A stretch of 64,000 nt of DNA from Quercus robur (GCF_932294415.1 NC_065536.1:44923854-44987853); one strand, 5' to 3'; positions 24,258-36,138 are shown, counted from the stretch's first letter. Numbers and translations: made by a program. Notes: generated by a model from the letters alone, not told the origin.

Positions 24258-24286
<29 letters not shown>

Positions 24287-24287
24287 G
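24258..24287 (+). repeat. (ATT)n microsatellite
   Basis: About ten ATT/TTA units in AT-rich DNA. A (TA)n tract at 25072-25097 lies a little further right. Confidence 0.9.
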
Positions 24288-24514
24288 TGAAGCATTTTTT
24301 TTTTACGATTCAATTATTCTAGACTCTTTGATTTTTGTATTTAATAACTCACTTGGATAAATATTTATGATGTGCTTCCATGTTTAATTCTAAAATTACG
24401 AAATAAAACTTTTTAAGAATAAATAATTTAGAACACATGGTGCAAAATTAGAACTCTAATTTAGAATTCTAATTTGAGTTTGTCTCAATTTCACATATTA
24501 TTATATATATAGAC

Positions 24515-24705
24515 TAGCATGTAACCCATGCAAACGCATAGATGCATTTAAAACTAAACACAATTTTTATTATAAATATATAAATAATTAGTCCATTTAT
24601 TAAAAAAAAAAAATAGCATGTAACACATATATAGGTATAGATACATTTAAAATTAAACACAAATTTTATCATAAAAATATAAATAATTAGTCAAATTATT
24701 ATTTT
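24515..24705 (+). repeat. Two ~90-bp direct repeats
   Basis: A block starting TAGCATGTAACCCATG (about 24514) recurs at about 24615 with a similar 'catttaaaactaaacacaa' body. A weaker relative lies at 24084. Origin unknown. Confidence 0.55.
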
Positions 24706-25065
24706 TTTAAAGTAAACATAATTAGTCACATATTAAAATTCTTACCTTAATTTAATACTACTTATGATTTTTTTTCTTTTTCTTTTTTTAATTTTTAATA
24801 AGATAGAACATGTGGTGATCTTTGTTATGTAGTAATTTTTATTGAGTATATGTGATTAGTTATTTTATTTTATAGTTCATTAATATTATATTCTTAGTAT
24901 TTTGCACTCATTAACTCACTTGGCACAAAGATTAAAAAACTTAAGTGGACACATGACACAAACTTAAGTAGATAATTATGGTGTGGTCCTTATATAAATT
25001 TAGACACATGACGCAAAATTAGATTCTAATTTTAAATTCTAATTGAACTTTCTTTAAACTTTACC

Positions 25066-25102
<37 letters not shown>

Positions 25103-25106
25103 TGGT

Positions 25107-25612
25107 AACTTTGAGCTTATCAGGAATTGACAGATAAGCCCGAAGCCCATTAGAGTAAAAGCTTTATTTGTCCCTTTGGTCACATCCCAAGCCACATAAT
25201 AATAGCCCAATTGAGTTGTCCCAAAAGGTCAACTCAATTAGATAATCAGTTAATTATTTAATAAGAGTTATTAAATAAAATAACTGTCTAGATAGTTATT
25301 AGTTCGTATGAGTGAAAACAGAAGAAAAACAATTTTTGGAAAGAACACAAGTTTTTCTATGAAAAAAAAGTGTGTACAGAGCTGATTAAGAGAGGCCACA
25401 CACCTTGAACAGGTGTAAAATTTGGGTGAAGATTGAAGGTCTTCTCAAGTTCAATCTTCTTCTTTATTTTGAATTTCAATACATCCAGATACACCTATCT
25501 ATTTTTTGTTTCTAAAATTAAGATATTTCATGTTATCTCACATGAATGAAATAGATCCATTAATTTCCGTTACTTGTTTTGCATGAGATGCAAAACTATG
25601 TATTCCAACACA
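25107..25612 (+). repeat. Probable solo copia LTR
   Basis: A stretch with 'ccacacaccttgaacaggtg', 'gaagattgaaggtcttctca' and a terminal CCAACA resembles plant copia LTRs. No internal region, primer site or clear target duplication was found, so the left border is approximate. Confidence 0.4.
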
Positions 25613-26047
25613 TTCTTCATGAGATGAAATAAATACAAACACAAAAAGGCACCTAGAACTGGGTTTATGGCTTTTGTAGGATTTTTCCTATTTTAATTTT
25701 ATTTTCTTGTTGAATTGTTCTGGCTTGTCCCGTGTCATCCACTCACCCGCTGTTATTATTCTAACAAATGCAACCAATCTTTTTGAAATTAACTAATGAG
25801 ATATAAAGAGGTGATGATTGAGTAATTTTTTTATGAATAAAGCTAACTTTTTGATGATTAATGAAGCAAAAACTTTGGAGCACATTCTTCAAGAAGTAAG
25901 CATCCAGAAAGATGACTGATCTGGGTTCTTAAGAGAGTTGTGCTGGACTTCTACGTGTTGATGATGAAGAGCTTATTTGCGCAGTTAGTTTGATTAAATA
26001 CAAAATAATGAAGAAAAAAAAAAAGAAGATCGACAAGGTATAGCTTT

Positions 26048-26334
26048 TCACCAATAATCCTGACAAGAACATGATCCCTTAATAAAGTGATGGAACCGGT
26101 TTCGGTCATGGATGATGATTTCTTTATCAAATATATCTGAAACATGCTTCATGAAACTATGACAGTCATGAATCTTATAGTCCTATTTTCAAGTTTAAGC
26201 AGTGCAATAGCAACGGCCAACTTCTCACTGTGATAACTTTTACCATGCTCCTCCTTCTCTTCATTGTCATGTAGTACATCAGATGTATTATGTATAAGGG
26301 GTATATCTTGAACCTCCAAGCCTTAAATTTCCAA
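26048..26334 (-). pseudogene. Decayed DYW deaminase domain of the PPR gene
   Basis: Directly after the stop that ends the PPR frame (TAA, 26335-26337), the same frame has a second TAA (26323-26325). It then reads a recognisable DYW domain: HNTSDVLHDNEEKEEHGKSY and HSEKLAVAIALL, which contains the HxE zinc/catalytic motif. Near 26168-26172 a deletion shifts the frame. The remaining 40 codons (26167-26048) give DCHSFMKHVSDIF, then HDRNRFHHF, GSCSCQ and a terminal D-Y-W followed by TGA. The deletion removes roughly eight residues, including the first Cys of the usual CxxCH. So the domain is nearly complete in order but dead in this gene copy unless the sequence holds errors. Confidence 0.8.
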
Positions 26335-27708
26335 TTATTGAGAATATGAATTTTCTTGTCTCCACTGATTCGAATGAGAACTATCCCCAGAAACAAACCC
26401 GTGAGTCACTTGGTCCAAATTAATTAAACTATAACCAGGTTTCTTGCTTACTCTTTTTTCCCTCATTGAATTCCTCACCACTTCCCTCTCATCCCATCTA
26501 CCAACCCCGCCGTATGCATTTGATAAAAGCACATAATCACCATCATGGTAAGGGTCGAGCTCATAGATCCTCTGCTTCACTTTCTCTGCCAATTTAACAT
26601 GGTTATGACTTACACATGCTCCAAGCAAAGATCTCCAAATAACAGAGTTTGGCTTCATTGGCATTCTTTCCACAAAGTCATAGGCTTCATAGAGCAAGCC
26701 TGCACGGCCAAGGAGATCAACCATGCAACCATAATGTCCAAGCAGTGGTTTCATGCCATACTCATTCCTAATGCTCTCAAAAACTCTCCAACCATCTTCA
26801 ACAAGACCGCTATGGCTACAAGCAACTAAAACACCAGTGATAGTATTATAATCCGGGTGTAGGCCAGAATTCTTCATCTTGTAAAAAAACTTAAGAGCTT
26901 CTCCACTACGGCCATGCACCGCAAGGCCATTAATCATTGCTGACCATGTCAATAAATTTCTAACAGGCATTTCATTGAACACTCGAATTGACTCATCAAC
27001 AGACCCACATCTTGAATACATATCAATGAGAGCAGTACCCAATGGAACAGTAAGCTCCATCCCAATTCTACGTATATAAGTATCAACCCATCGGCCCAAT
27101 TCTAATTCCCCTAATCTTGAAACTGCAGATATCACGCTGATCATAGTGACATAATCGGGTTTCATATCCTCCTGAATCTGCATTTGTTGAAATAAAGCCA
27201 AAGCCTCATTATCAAAACCATTATTCACAAAGCAACCAATCATAGACGACCATGAAACCAGGTCTCTCTGAAGCATTTCATCAAACACCTTTAAGGCGTG
27301 CTGAACAGACCCGCGACAACCATAGAGAGCTATCAACGAGTTCTGAACATAAATGTCAGAATCAAAACCCATCTTAACGATGAGCGAGTGAAGCTCCTGA
27401 CCCACCTGAAGGCGAGCACAGGCTGTGAGAACAAATGGGAAGGTGAATTTGTCGGATGAGACGTCATGGTGGCGCATTTTAGAGAAGAACGAAAGGGCGT
27501 GAGAAGGAGAGGAGTGGGCATGGGCTCTGATGATGGTGTTGTAGGCAAAAGTGTCAGGCGAGGGAATGTGAGCGAAGAGGGACCGTGCGTAGGTTAAGCT
27601 TTGAGGCGCAGCAGGGACGCACGATAGAAGGAGGTGTTGGAGAGATAGAGGATGATTGTGAAATCCAGTCTTGAGGAGGCGAGCGTGTAGCTTGTACACC
27701 TTATTCAT
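26335..27708 (-). CDS. PLS-class pentatricopeptide repeat protein with E/E+ region
   Basis: Intronless ORF of 457 codons. PPR proteins of this class bind organellar RNA and specify C-to-U editing or related processing. After a short N-terminus, repeats of the P, L and S types run from about residue 35 to 340 (typical pieces: DTFAYNTIIRAHAHSSP, DLVSWSSMIGCFVNNG, LLTWSAMINGLAVHGRS). An E region follows (YGCMVDLLGRAGLLYEAYDF, later PNSVIWRSLLGACVSH), then an E+ region ending near HGFVSGDSSHSN. The frame stops just where a DYW domain would begin; the degraded DYW sequence lies immediately downstream. The protein may act as an E+-type factor using a DYW domain in trans, or may be on the way to loss. 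N-terminal organelle targeting is not obvious. The first ~49 codons are duplicated at 34724-34871. Exact orthologue not identified. Confidence 0.85.
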   Translation of the reverse strand: MNKVYKLHARLLKTGFHNHPLSLQHLLLSCVPAAPQSLTYARSLFAHIPSPDTFAYNTIIRAHAHSSPSHALSFFSKMRHHDVSSDKFTFPFVLTACARLQVGQELHSLIVKMGFDSDIYVQNSLIALYGCRGSVQHALKVFDEMLQRDLVSWSSMIGCFVNNGFDNEALALFQQMQIQEDMKPDYVTMISVISAVSRLGELELGRWVDTYIRRIGMELTVPLGTALIDMYSRCGSVDESIRVFNEMPVRNLLTWSAMINGLAVHGRSGEALKFFYKMKNSGLHPDYNTITGVLVACSHSGLVEDGWRVFESIRNEYGMKPLLGHYGCMVDLLGRAGLLYEAYDFVERMPMKPNSVIWRSLLGACVSHNHVKLAEKVKQRIYELDPYHDGDYVLLSNAYGGVGRWDEREVVRNSMREKRVSKKPGYSLINLDQVTHGFVSGDSSHSNQWRQENSYSQ

Positions 27709-28833
27709 TGCCTTCTCATTGTTGTTTCAGTTTTTTCCTTTTAAATTTTACAATTAATTAACCACTCTGTTGGTTTCTCGGAAAACTTTGGGTAGTAAGA
27801 AATGGTTTTTTATTTATATATTTTTTTAGTGTTTAGTAACATTAGAAAAAATGATTTATTTAGTTAATAGAAAAAGTATGGTTTATTGTTAGAAATGGTT
27901 TTCCACTAAAACTTTTTGAAAAAATTTTTATTTCACAACAAGTTAAATAATTAAAATTTAAAAAAATTATTTTTCAGCTTATTTAAAGTTACTATTAAAT
28001 ATAAGAAAATAAAATAATTTAAAAAATAATTTTTTTTAAAATAATTTATTTTTTAGAAAGCATTATCGCGGAAACATACGGAGTAAAATTCACTTTGCTT
28101 ATGTTGCCGTGTAAATCCATGAAAAACATGAACTTGTTTATGATATAAAATAAATAAATAAGTAAGTAAATAAAAGGTATGTGAGTATGGTAATAAATAA
28201 ATAAATAAATAAATAAAAGGTATGTGTGTGTTTGTGGGAATGGGCTTCTATATGATGTATGGAAATGGGAGAGGCCCATATGGAGAAGAAGTTCTACTTC
28301 TGCATACACTCTGGTGAGTTGTAACAGCTCTCACTTCGTAAAGGAATTTTTTTTTTTTTTTTTTTTTAAATTTTATTGAGAGAAGTCATGTTTGGGGAAT
28401 GACATAAATGAAATCAACCTCAAGCAGCAGTGGCCTTTTATCAAACAGGTAACAGTCTCTATCCCCGCTCATAAAGTCCACATATAAGTACTCCTTATTA
28501 GTCGTAACGCGTTGTGCGGGTCACTGCTTTTGGAACATGACTGCCAATTAAATCCTCTCTGCTTGCCTTTGCTCTTGCTAACATGGTCTCCATCATATGT
28601 CAACAGACAGAATATGGCAGCCACGGCACAGTGCTTCATGGGCCGCAGTAATCAGGAATTAATGTCGTCTTTCATGAACTGTTATTGCTCCATAAAAAGG
28701 CAGGCAAATTAACCACACGCTAGTTTGTTCGATGCAGTGCAATGACAAGACCTTACAATGCATAACATCATGCTTTAAATCCATTGTACCGACGGTGTCA
28801 TAGAGTTAGGATGAACATACCCGAAAGATAATG

Positions 28834-29829
28834 AATTAGACTAAACAGCCACTTAAATTTTACACCAATTATACACCCAATAATGTGAGTTCTTTTACAT
28901 ATAATAGAAATGCAGAGATGATTTTAAAATCTTTAATCTTCATTCCATCAAATGAACCAAACCTGTTGTTAAAGTTTTCCCAAATTGATCAAACAATACA
29001 GAACTCTACTAAAGTGATTTGGGCACAAAAATTACTTTTCTTTTCCTACGTTTTCTCAACAACCAAACAGCCTCACAGGGGCCGAAAACAAATAGAAGCC
29101 CCAGAATCTTCCACATTTAGAAGGATTTCACACAAAATGGTATAGTTAATAGGAACCCAAAACCACATTAAAAAAACAAAACAAAAATAAGACACCCATT
29201 TACAAAAACAACACAAAAAATTAAGAAAATAAGACATACCCATTCAGTTAAAAAACGAATAAAATGGAGAAGAACTGAGAAAAGAAATGAGGCATTCACA
29301 CACAAAAAAAGTGAAGCAACTAAGAGAGAAAACGAAGTAAGGTGACGGTACACACTGACGAGGTGAGGCGAAGGAGGAGAAGGGGCAAAATGGGGGAAAA
29401 AATGGAACTTTAGCAACAGAGCATAAGATAAGAAAAAGTCTCAAACCTGAAGGAGGAGAAGGAGGCAAGGCGAGGTGAGGGAGCTTCTGAAATGGTGACG
29501 GTACACACTGACGAGGCGAGGCGAGGGAGCTTCAACGCATTTTTATGGGTTCGGGTTTGGGTTTTGGGAGAGGCACTTCGTTTTATGGGTGAAGGGGAAA
29601 TGAGAACTGAAGGAAATGGGGAATCAGCGCAGGTAGACTAACAGAAGCTACTGACTGGTGATCAGGTGTGGGTCCCACAAAAAGGTTGAAATATTTGAGT
29701 TATGTGGAGTGAAAACAGTGTCCAAACGGTAGGGAGTGAAAATTGGGATATTTTGAGTGATGAGTGATGAGTGATGAAAACTGAGTAACAAAGACTGAGT
29801 GATGAAAAAGTCCTAACCAAACAACACCT
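28834..29829. other. ~1-kb segment present only in duplication copy A
   Basis: Flanks match copy B around 35965-35985, where this segment is absent. Its right end (ccaaacaacacc, then TTA) looks like a Tourist-type terminal sequence, and the preceding 'gagtgatgagtgatg' text resembles the MITE at 38950. The left end shows no matching inverted terminus, so this may be a composite or partly deleted insertion. A ~30-bp GC-rich phrase (ggtgacggtacacactgacg) occurs twice, at 29341 and 29493. No gene recognised. Confidence 0.6.
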
Positions 29830-29876
29830 TAGTCCTGTACTTGCTATTAATGCCAAACATACTAGTTTATACTTTC

Positions 29877-29954
29877 AAAAAAAAAAAAAAAAAAAAAACA
29901 TACACACACACACACAATAATATATAAACTATTGTGTGTGTTTTTTTTTTTTTT
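29877..29954. repeat. poly-A / (AC)n / (GT)n / poly-T foldback
   Basis: A22, then an (AC)n run, a short AT core, ATTGTGTGTG and T14 form a near-perfect palindrome. In duplication copy B the same place is a 68-bp T tract. Confidence 0.8.
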
Positions 29955-29977
29955 ACACCACAAAAGAGTTTAGCTTA

Positions 29978-30590
29978 CAGGGATGACAATTGGGAGGGAT
30001 GAAACCAAAGGATGTAATCTTCATCGTACGCAAGGTTTTGTCTTACCCTATTCTCACTCCACTCTATCAAAAAACTTCCTTGCTCCATCCACACCCCTTG
30101 TAGCCTCGCAAGGACCCATCTTGCCCCGTAAAATTATATTTTGTGTCAATTTTCCTCATAGTTATTACAATTTTTTTTAATAAAACATGTTTCTATAATA
30201 TCCTTAAAATTAATGAAGTTGAAATTACAACTAAATTTATCCCATCAAATTAAACTAATTTTTAACAAGAACTGAATAATATTATTCAAGTGTTTAGTAA
30301 AACAATATCATAACAAAAATAAAAATCTTAATATCCATGCATTTAAATAAGCTAGTATTTATTTGTTTGTTTAAATAATAGGGAATTAAGGTATGAAAAG
30401 TTTGCAATTATAGTCTTTATCAACGTAGGAATGGGGCAGGGATAGGGTGGAGCCGGGAGGGGGGGGGGGGGGGGGCGAAAATATTTAAACTCATTCTTGC
30501 CCTACCACCTATGCAAGGTGGGGAGAACCTGTGTAGGGTGAAGCGAGGAGGGGTGGGTCAAGGTAGGGCAGGGAAAAATTGTCATCCCTA
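29978..30590. mobile_element. MITE with AGGGATGACAATT termini, copy A
   Basis: Terminal inverted repeats AGGGATGACAATT and AATTGTCATCCCT bound ~613 bp without an ORF. A 17-bp G run lies inside at about 30458. The flanks TTTAGCTT and TTTGGCAT could be a decayed 8-bp target duplication, which would suggest hAT type. The same element is in copy B, so it is older than the duplication. Confidence 0.65.
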
Positions 30591-31219
30591 GTTTGGCATT
30601 ATCAAAAGTTAGCAAAGGCACCACCATAAGTAGTGGGTTGCAAAAACAGAGTTAGTTGTTTGTTTAGCACCTAATTTAGCTATGGCATCCATGCATTGAT
30701 TGGCTTTTCAAAAATTATTATCCATAAAAATATTGGATAAGCTCCACAATAGGATCTCAATAGCTCAAATTTTCATAAATAAAAGTTTGTTTTAATAGAA
30801 CATGAGAATGGTACTTTTTAATGAAATTTTTTGGGTTTTAAAGTATATGGAGATTTCCATGTGCAAAATATTCTATACAAGTAATTTCAATAGTCTAAGG
30901 GCACAAATTTTAAGTTTAAATACATGATTGGTCTCTAAAATTTAGCTCATGAATGAATTTAGTTCTTAATAAACTTACGTGCATGAACTCTATGAGCCAA
31001 GTTAGGATCTTTCCCTATAGGATTCAGAAATGCACAATTTTCCCCATCTCTAACTTTCCTTTAACTACTAAATCCATCAATAGTGAATGCATTCTGTGCC
31101 AAAATCCTAGATTGCTTACAAAAGAGATATCATGGTAGATAAAAAGTTGCATTTTTTTTTAAAGATAATATTCAAGCCATGAGATTTTTGAAATTTTGTT
31201 GAAGAATTTTCCTGAATTG

Positions 31220-32170
31220 GGCTATTGATATTAGTGGTTTGCAATGTTACATCATTAGCATGAGTTTCTAAATAATTTGAATATTTTTTTCTTTGGGGTT
31301 AAAAAAAATAAAACATTGTAGTTGATTTTCTCATAATTTACAAATTAGATAAAAAATATATTTTGTTATATTATGCCTAATAGTCTTCTTACAAAAACAC
31401 TAGTTACTGCTGCTATGTAGAAAACAGTCCGTGTATGGATACATCCAAATCCATACCTAATATTTTTTTTTCTTTGGGGTTTAAAAAAATAAAACATTGT
31501 AGTTGATTTTTTCATAATTTACAAATTAAATAAAAATATATTTCATTATATTATGCCTAATAATCTTCTTACAAAAACACTAGTTATTGTTGCTATGTAG
31601 AAAACAGTCTATTATGGATACATCCAAACTCATACCCAATTTCATAACATGCTTGTGTGTCAACTTGTAATTAGATTACAACAATTACACACGGAACCAC
31701 CATAGGTACTTCTTGGAAAAAATATTAGGTGCATCAATCACAATGTGACACTTAAAGCATATTGTTGATATTAGTGGTTAGCAATGCTATTTCATTAGCA
31801 TTGGTTTCTAAATAATTTGAAAATTTTTTTGGTTGAAAAAAACTAAAACATTGTAGTTGATTTTCTTATAATCTATAAAACTAATAAAAGTTATATTCAT
31901 TATCTCATTGTATGTCCAATAATATTCTTAAAAAATAATTATTATTGTTTTTGAATAGAAAATAGTCGACCTAAGGACACACACAATCTCACACCCAATT
32001 TCACAATATGCTTGGGTGTCAACTTGTAATTGAAATTCACCACTTACACATGGGACCACCATAGGTACTTGTTGGGAAAAAAAATAATGGGAAAAAAAAA
32101 GTGCACCAATCACAATGTGACACTTAAGCATGTTGTAGATTTGAGTGTATTCTTAGCATTATTTAGTAGA
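31220..32170. repeat. Degenerate tandem AT-rich repeats, copy A
   Basis: The phrase 'aaaacattgtagttgatttt' occurs at about 31312, 31492 and 31850, each with similar following text (aatattctt or aatcttctt, then an 'aaacactagtta'-like or related phrase). The same array is in copy B at about 37370-38290. No coding potential. Confidence 0.65.
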
Positions 32171-33116
32171 AAATAATACAAGAAAAAAAAAAACATGGGG
32201 ACAAATCACAAATAGACAATCAAAAAGAGGTAGAGACACAATTAATAAATGTTTGTTACTAAAATTGTTATTAAGATTTTTTTTTTCTAAGAGTAATTAT
32301 TTAGATACGTTGATAGTTGGAGGCAAGGAGATTTAAACCCTAGATGTCACTATTAGAAATATCAATACGTGCCAACTAGTTAAGCATATCAAGCATCAAG
32401 AGAGAGAGAGAGAGAGAGAGAGAGGACCAAATCGAGCCGTAGCAAAAGCGATAGCATGATTTGATGGAGAGTCCATGAAAGCTGAATGGGGGAAGATTAA
32501 TGTGACAATGTAGGTGTTGTGATTCGAATGTAGAAAGTCTCACTCTTTGGTGTAGTGTGATCTTTCGTTTATCGTGCCACGTGTCAATGGAATCAAGGCA
32601 ATGGAGGCAGAGATAGGGAGGGACAACACTTTCTCTCTCTTGATTGGTAAATTTTATGGTTTTTTTTTATTATTATTTTTTTAAATTATAGATTTGATAG
32701 AACGATTCAAAGATATGGATTTGATAGGTTTGTTTTGAATTTTATTTTTGAAGGGCTTAAAAATGGGCTAAATTTGTTTTTGTTGTTGGACTATTTTTTT
32801 TTTCCTTTTCTTAGAAAAGGACCAAGAATGTTCTAGGGGGGAAAAACTTAATTTTATTAGGAACATATTCTAAAATCAACCTCTAAATCTATATATTTTT
32901 TGAGGGTGGGAGCCATGGTCCATCTTGGTTTGTGAGTGGCTTAATTTGTTCTTGGCCCAACGTGTAAATTTTAGGGACAAACAATTTATTTTGGCCTAAA
33001 TGTTTGCATTATATATCACATCTTGTCACTTTTAGGTGTGATCCTTTTAAATATGATGTATCTTATATATGAATTTTATAGAGTATTATGTATCTTATAT
33101 ATGCAATACAGCAATA

Positions 33117-33373
33117 TAACTCCTAGAGGAGGTTGGCTCAAGTGGTCAAATACTCAAGTTCTTGGGCTTGGTGGTAAGCTCCCTCCAAGTCCATGGTTCA
33201 AATTCCCTTGGGTGCAAACAATTTCTAGGGTCCATGTCCCATTGGCGAAGTTGATGATTTAACTAATCCGTGTGATGTGGCTGAGTTACGTATACATAGG
33301 TTCGGGGTCTAAGTGTCTAACGGGATAAAAAGACAGTACTTTGCACACTCTTTGGGTTTCTTGTTATCCAAAA
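33117..33373 (+). mobile_element. tRNA-derived SINE, copy A
   Basis: It has an RNA polymerase III promoter: A-box-like TGGCTCAAGTGG near the start and B-box-like GGTTCAAATTCCC near 33195. A 20-bp target duplication flanks it: ATATATGCAATACAGCAATA at 33097-33116 and the same with one change at 33374-33393. The ~257-bp length fits a plant SINE. A matching copy sits at 40088-40335. Confidence 0.85.
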
Positions 33374-33669
33374 ATATATGCAATACAACAATAGGATATA
33401 TATAATAACATATTACCAAACCCATCTAGCCAAAATCCACCCTCAAACCCATAAACAACCCAAAGCTACTCTCACTATCTCGGATCCGATCTATATATAT
33501 ATATTTATAAAATTATTTATTTAAATACATATTTATTTATTTACTTTTTATAATTATCCATTTTTTATTTAATTATTGATTTAAGAAATTAACTTTTGTT
33601 GGTGTTACAATTATATAGAAATATATGTGCATAAATTTTGTGTTGGTTGATATCAATGTGATTTGGATG

Positions 33670-34723
33670 TGTAAGGTTGATTTTTATCAACCATCTTGTT
33701 GGCTTTATTCCGTGTCAAATTTGCTTGTATTTTAGCAATTAATAACCCTGTATTTAGGTAGGAATCATGTAAGGGTAGTGTGTGAGAGAGTGTGAAGAAA
33801 TGCTCAAGATTGTGCAAAGTAGCAGGGATTCGTGACTGGATCTCGCGGGTGGCTCGCGGTTTGCAAGTCGCCAGAAGTTGCATACGTGCCAAGCATGCCA
33901 GAAGTTGAAGCATCATGCTAGCTGGAGCATTACAGGACAAAAAGTACAGACTGACCATTCAGTTACCTCGCGGTTGGAACTCGCAGCTCAGTCAAGTCGC
34001 GAGGCCAAGCCGCCAGCCAGCTCTGTTTTGAAAAACTGACTCTTCGCATTCCACTTTCACCCTAGTATACATACCCCTTATACCCACGAAATGTAGAGAG
34101 CTTCTAGAGAGAATTTTGAGAGAGAAACCCTAGAGAAAAACAAAATTGACTCATCCCCAATCTTCACATAGAGACGCTTCAAATTCCTCTACTCTTACCC
34201 TCTTCATTGTTACATCCTTGAGAAGTACATTACCAAAACCTTTTCTCACCTTACCCATATCTGTGAAAAGACTGTTTGGTGCTTTGGGAAGCAGTTAAGA
34301 AGGGACCAATTTCATATTGGTTGATGCTATGGTCAGTAGCGGAATCCGGTAAGCTAAAGAAGAAATAGGTTCAGCGTAACCTCGTTGGAGTAGGAGCTTG
34401 GAGGGCTTAGGTACACTAGATAGATTAGACCTGGAGGGTCTTCTGCTGTTCATATATCCCAACTACATTCTTTAGTGGATTATTTACCACTTGGAGGGCG
34501 GTAGAGAGGTTTTATGCCGAGGGCTTCGGTTTTCTCTTCGATAACATATCGTGTGTTGTCCTTGTGTTCGTATCTCTCTTCCCTTAATCTTTGCCATTTA
34601 ATTTCTGCTGTGAATGTGATTTTATTTGGTCTAAGATTGTTTGTCAATTCTATTATATGCTTATATTCATATTCTGCACATTAATTGTTTGATAATAAGC
34701 TTGGATTGATAATTTGTAAATTG
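33670..34723 (+). repeat. LTR fragment between the two duplication copies
   Basis: It begins TGTAAGGTTG and aligns along most of its length with the LTR at 10538-11599. Its right end stops abruptly in the PPR 5' fragment of copy B, so the original terminus is lost. Sequence 33419-33669 just to the left is AT-rich and not assigned. Confidence 0.65.
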
Positions 34724-34871
34724 AGGGTATGTGAGCGAAGAAGGACCGTGCGTAGGTTAAGCTTTGAGGCGCAGCAGGGACGCACGATAGAAGGAGGTGT
34801 TGGAGAGATAGAGGATGATTGTGAAACCCAGTCTTGAGGAGGCGAGCGTGTAGCTTGTACACGTTATTCAT
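34724..34871 (-). pseudogene. Truncated 5' end of the duplicated PPR gene
   Basis: The first ~49 codons match the PPR gene at 26335-27708 almost exactly (MNNVYKLHARLLKTGFHNHP versus MNKVYK...), then the frame runs into the LTR fragment and stops. All repeats are missing, so this is a dead gene fragment created at the duplication boundary. Confidence 0.92.
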
Positions 34872-36037
34872 TTCCTTCTCATTATTGTTTTAGTTTTTTC
34901 CTTTCAAGTTTTACAATTAATTAACCACTCTGTTGGTTTCTCGGAAAACTTTGGGTAATAAGAAATGGTTTTTTATTTATATATTTTTTTAGTGTTCAGT
35001 AGCATTAAAAAAAATGACTATTTAATTGACAGAAAAAGTATAATTTATTGTTAGAGAGATTGTTTTCACTAAAACTTTTTGAAAAACACTTTATTTCACA
35101 ACAAGCTAAATAATTGAAATTAAAAAAATTATTTTTCAACTTATTTAAAGCTGTTATTAAATATAAGAAAATAAAATAATTTTTTTAAAAATAATTTATT
35201 TTTTAGAAAGCATTATCGCGGAAACATACGGAGTAAAATTCACTTTGCTCATGTTGCCGTGTAAATCCATGAAAAACGTAAACTTGTTTATGATATAAAA
35301 TAAATAAATAAGTAAATAAAAGGTATGTGAGTATGGTAATAAATAAATAAATAAAAGGTATGTGTGTGTTTGTGGGAATGGACTTCTATATGATGTATGG
35401 AAATGGGAGAGGCCCATATGGAGAAGATGTTCTACTTCTACATACACTCTGGTGAGTTGTAACAGCTCTCACTTCGTAAAGGAATTTTTTATTTATTTAT
35501 TTTTTATTTTTTATTTTTTTATTGAGAGAAGTCATGTTTGGGGAATGACATAAATGAAATCAACCTCAAGCAGCAGTGGCCTTTTATCAAACAGGTAACA
35601 GTCTCTATCCCCGCTCATAAAGTCCACATATAAGTACTCCTTATTAGTCGTAACGCGTTGTGCGGGTCACTTGCTTTTGGAACATGACTGCCGATTAAAT
35701 CCTCTCTGCTTGCCTTTGCTCTTGCTAACATGGTCTCCGTCATATGTCAACAGACAGAATATGGCAGCCACGGCACAGTGCTTCATGGGCCGCAGTAATC
35801 AGGAATTAATGTCGTCTTTCATGAACTGTTATTGCTCCATAAAAAGGCAGGCAAATTAACCACACTCTAGTTTGTTCGATGCAGTGCAATGACAAGACCT
35901 TACAATGCATAACATCATGCTTTAAATCCATTGTACCGACAGTGTCATAGAGTTAGGATGAACATACCCGAAAATGGATATAGATATTTAGTCCCGTACT
36001 TGCTATTAATGCAAAACACACTAGTTTATATTATAAA

Positions 36038-36044
<7 letters not shown>

Positions 36045-36112
<68 letters not shown>
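36045..36112 (+). repeat. 68-bp poly-T tract
   Basis: An uninterrupted T run in copy B at the place where copy A has the poly-A/(AC)n foldback. Length is probably unreliable in the assembly. Confidence 0.95.
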
Positions 36113-36138
36113 CGCATTTCGCAAAAGAGTTTAGCTTA

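Larger units (their letters stand above)
27560..33418. repeat. Segmental duplication, copy A
   Basis: This block is collinear with 34724-40380 at high identity. It starts inside the PPR gene (gtgagcgaagagggaccgtg at about 27567) and ends just after a SINE at about 33418. Shared parts include the PPR 5' end, AT-rich spacer, a GGGATGACAATT-type MITE, tandem AT repeats and the SINE. Copy A has an extra ~1 kb at 28834-29829 and lacks the two Tourist-like MITEs seen in copy B. Confidence 0.92.

Noticed and set aside
28512..28712. 66-codon frame kept in both duplication copies (28512 and 35671)
   Set aside because: Conservation follows from recent duplication; the N-terminus differs and no domain is seen.
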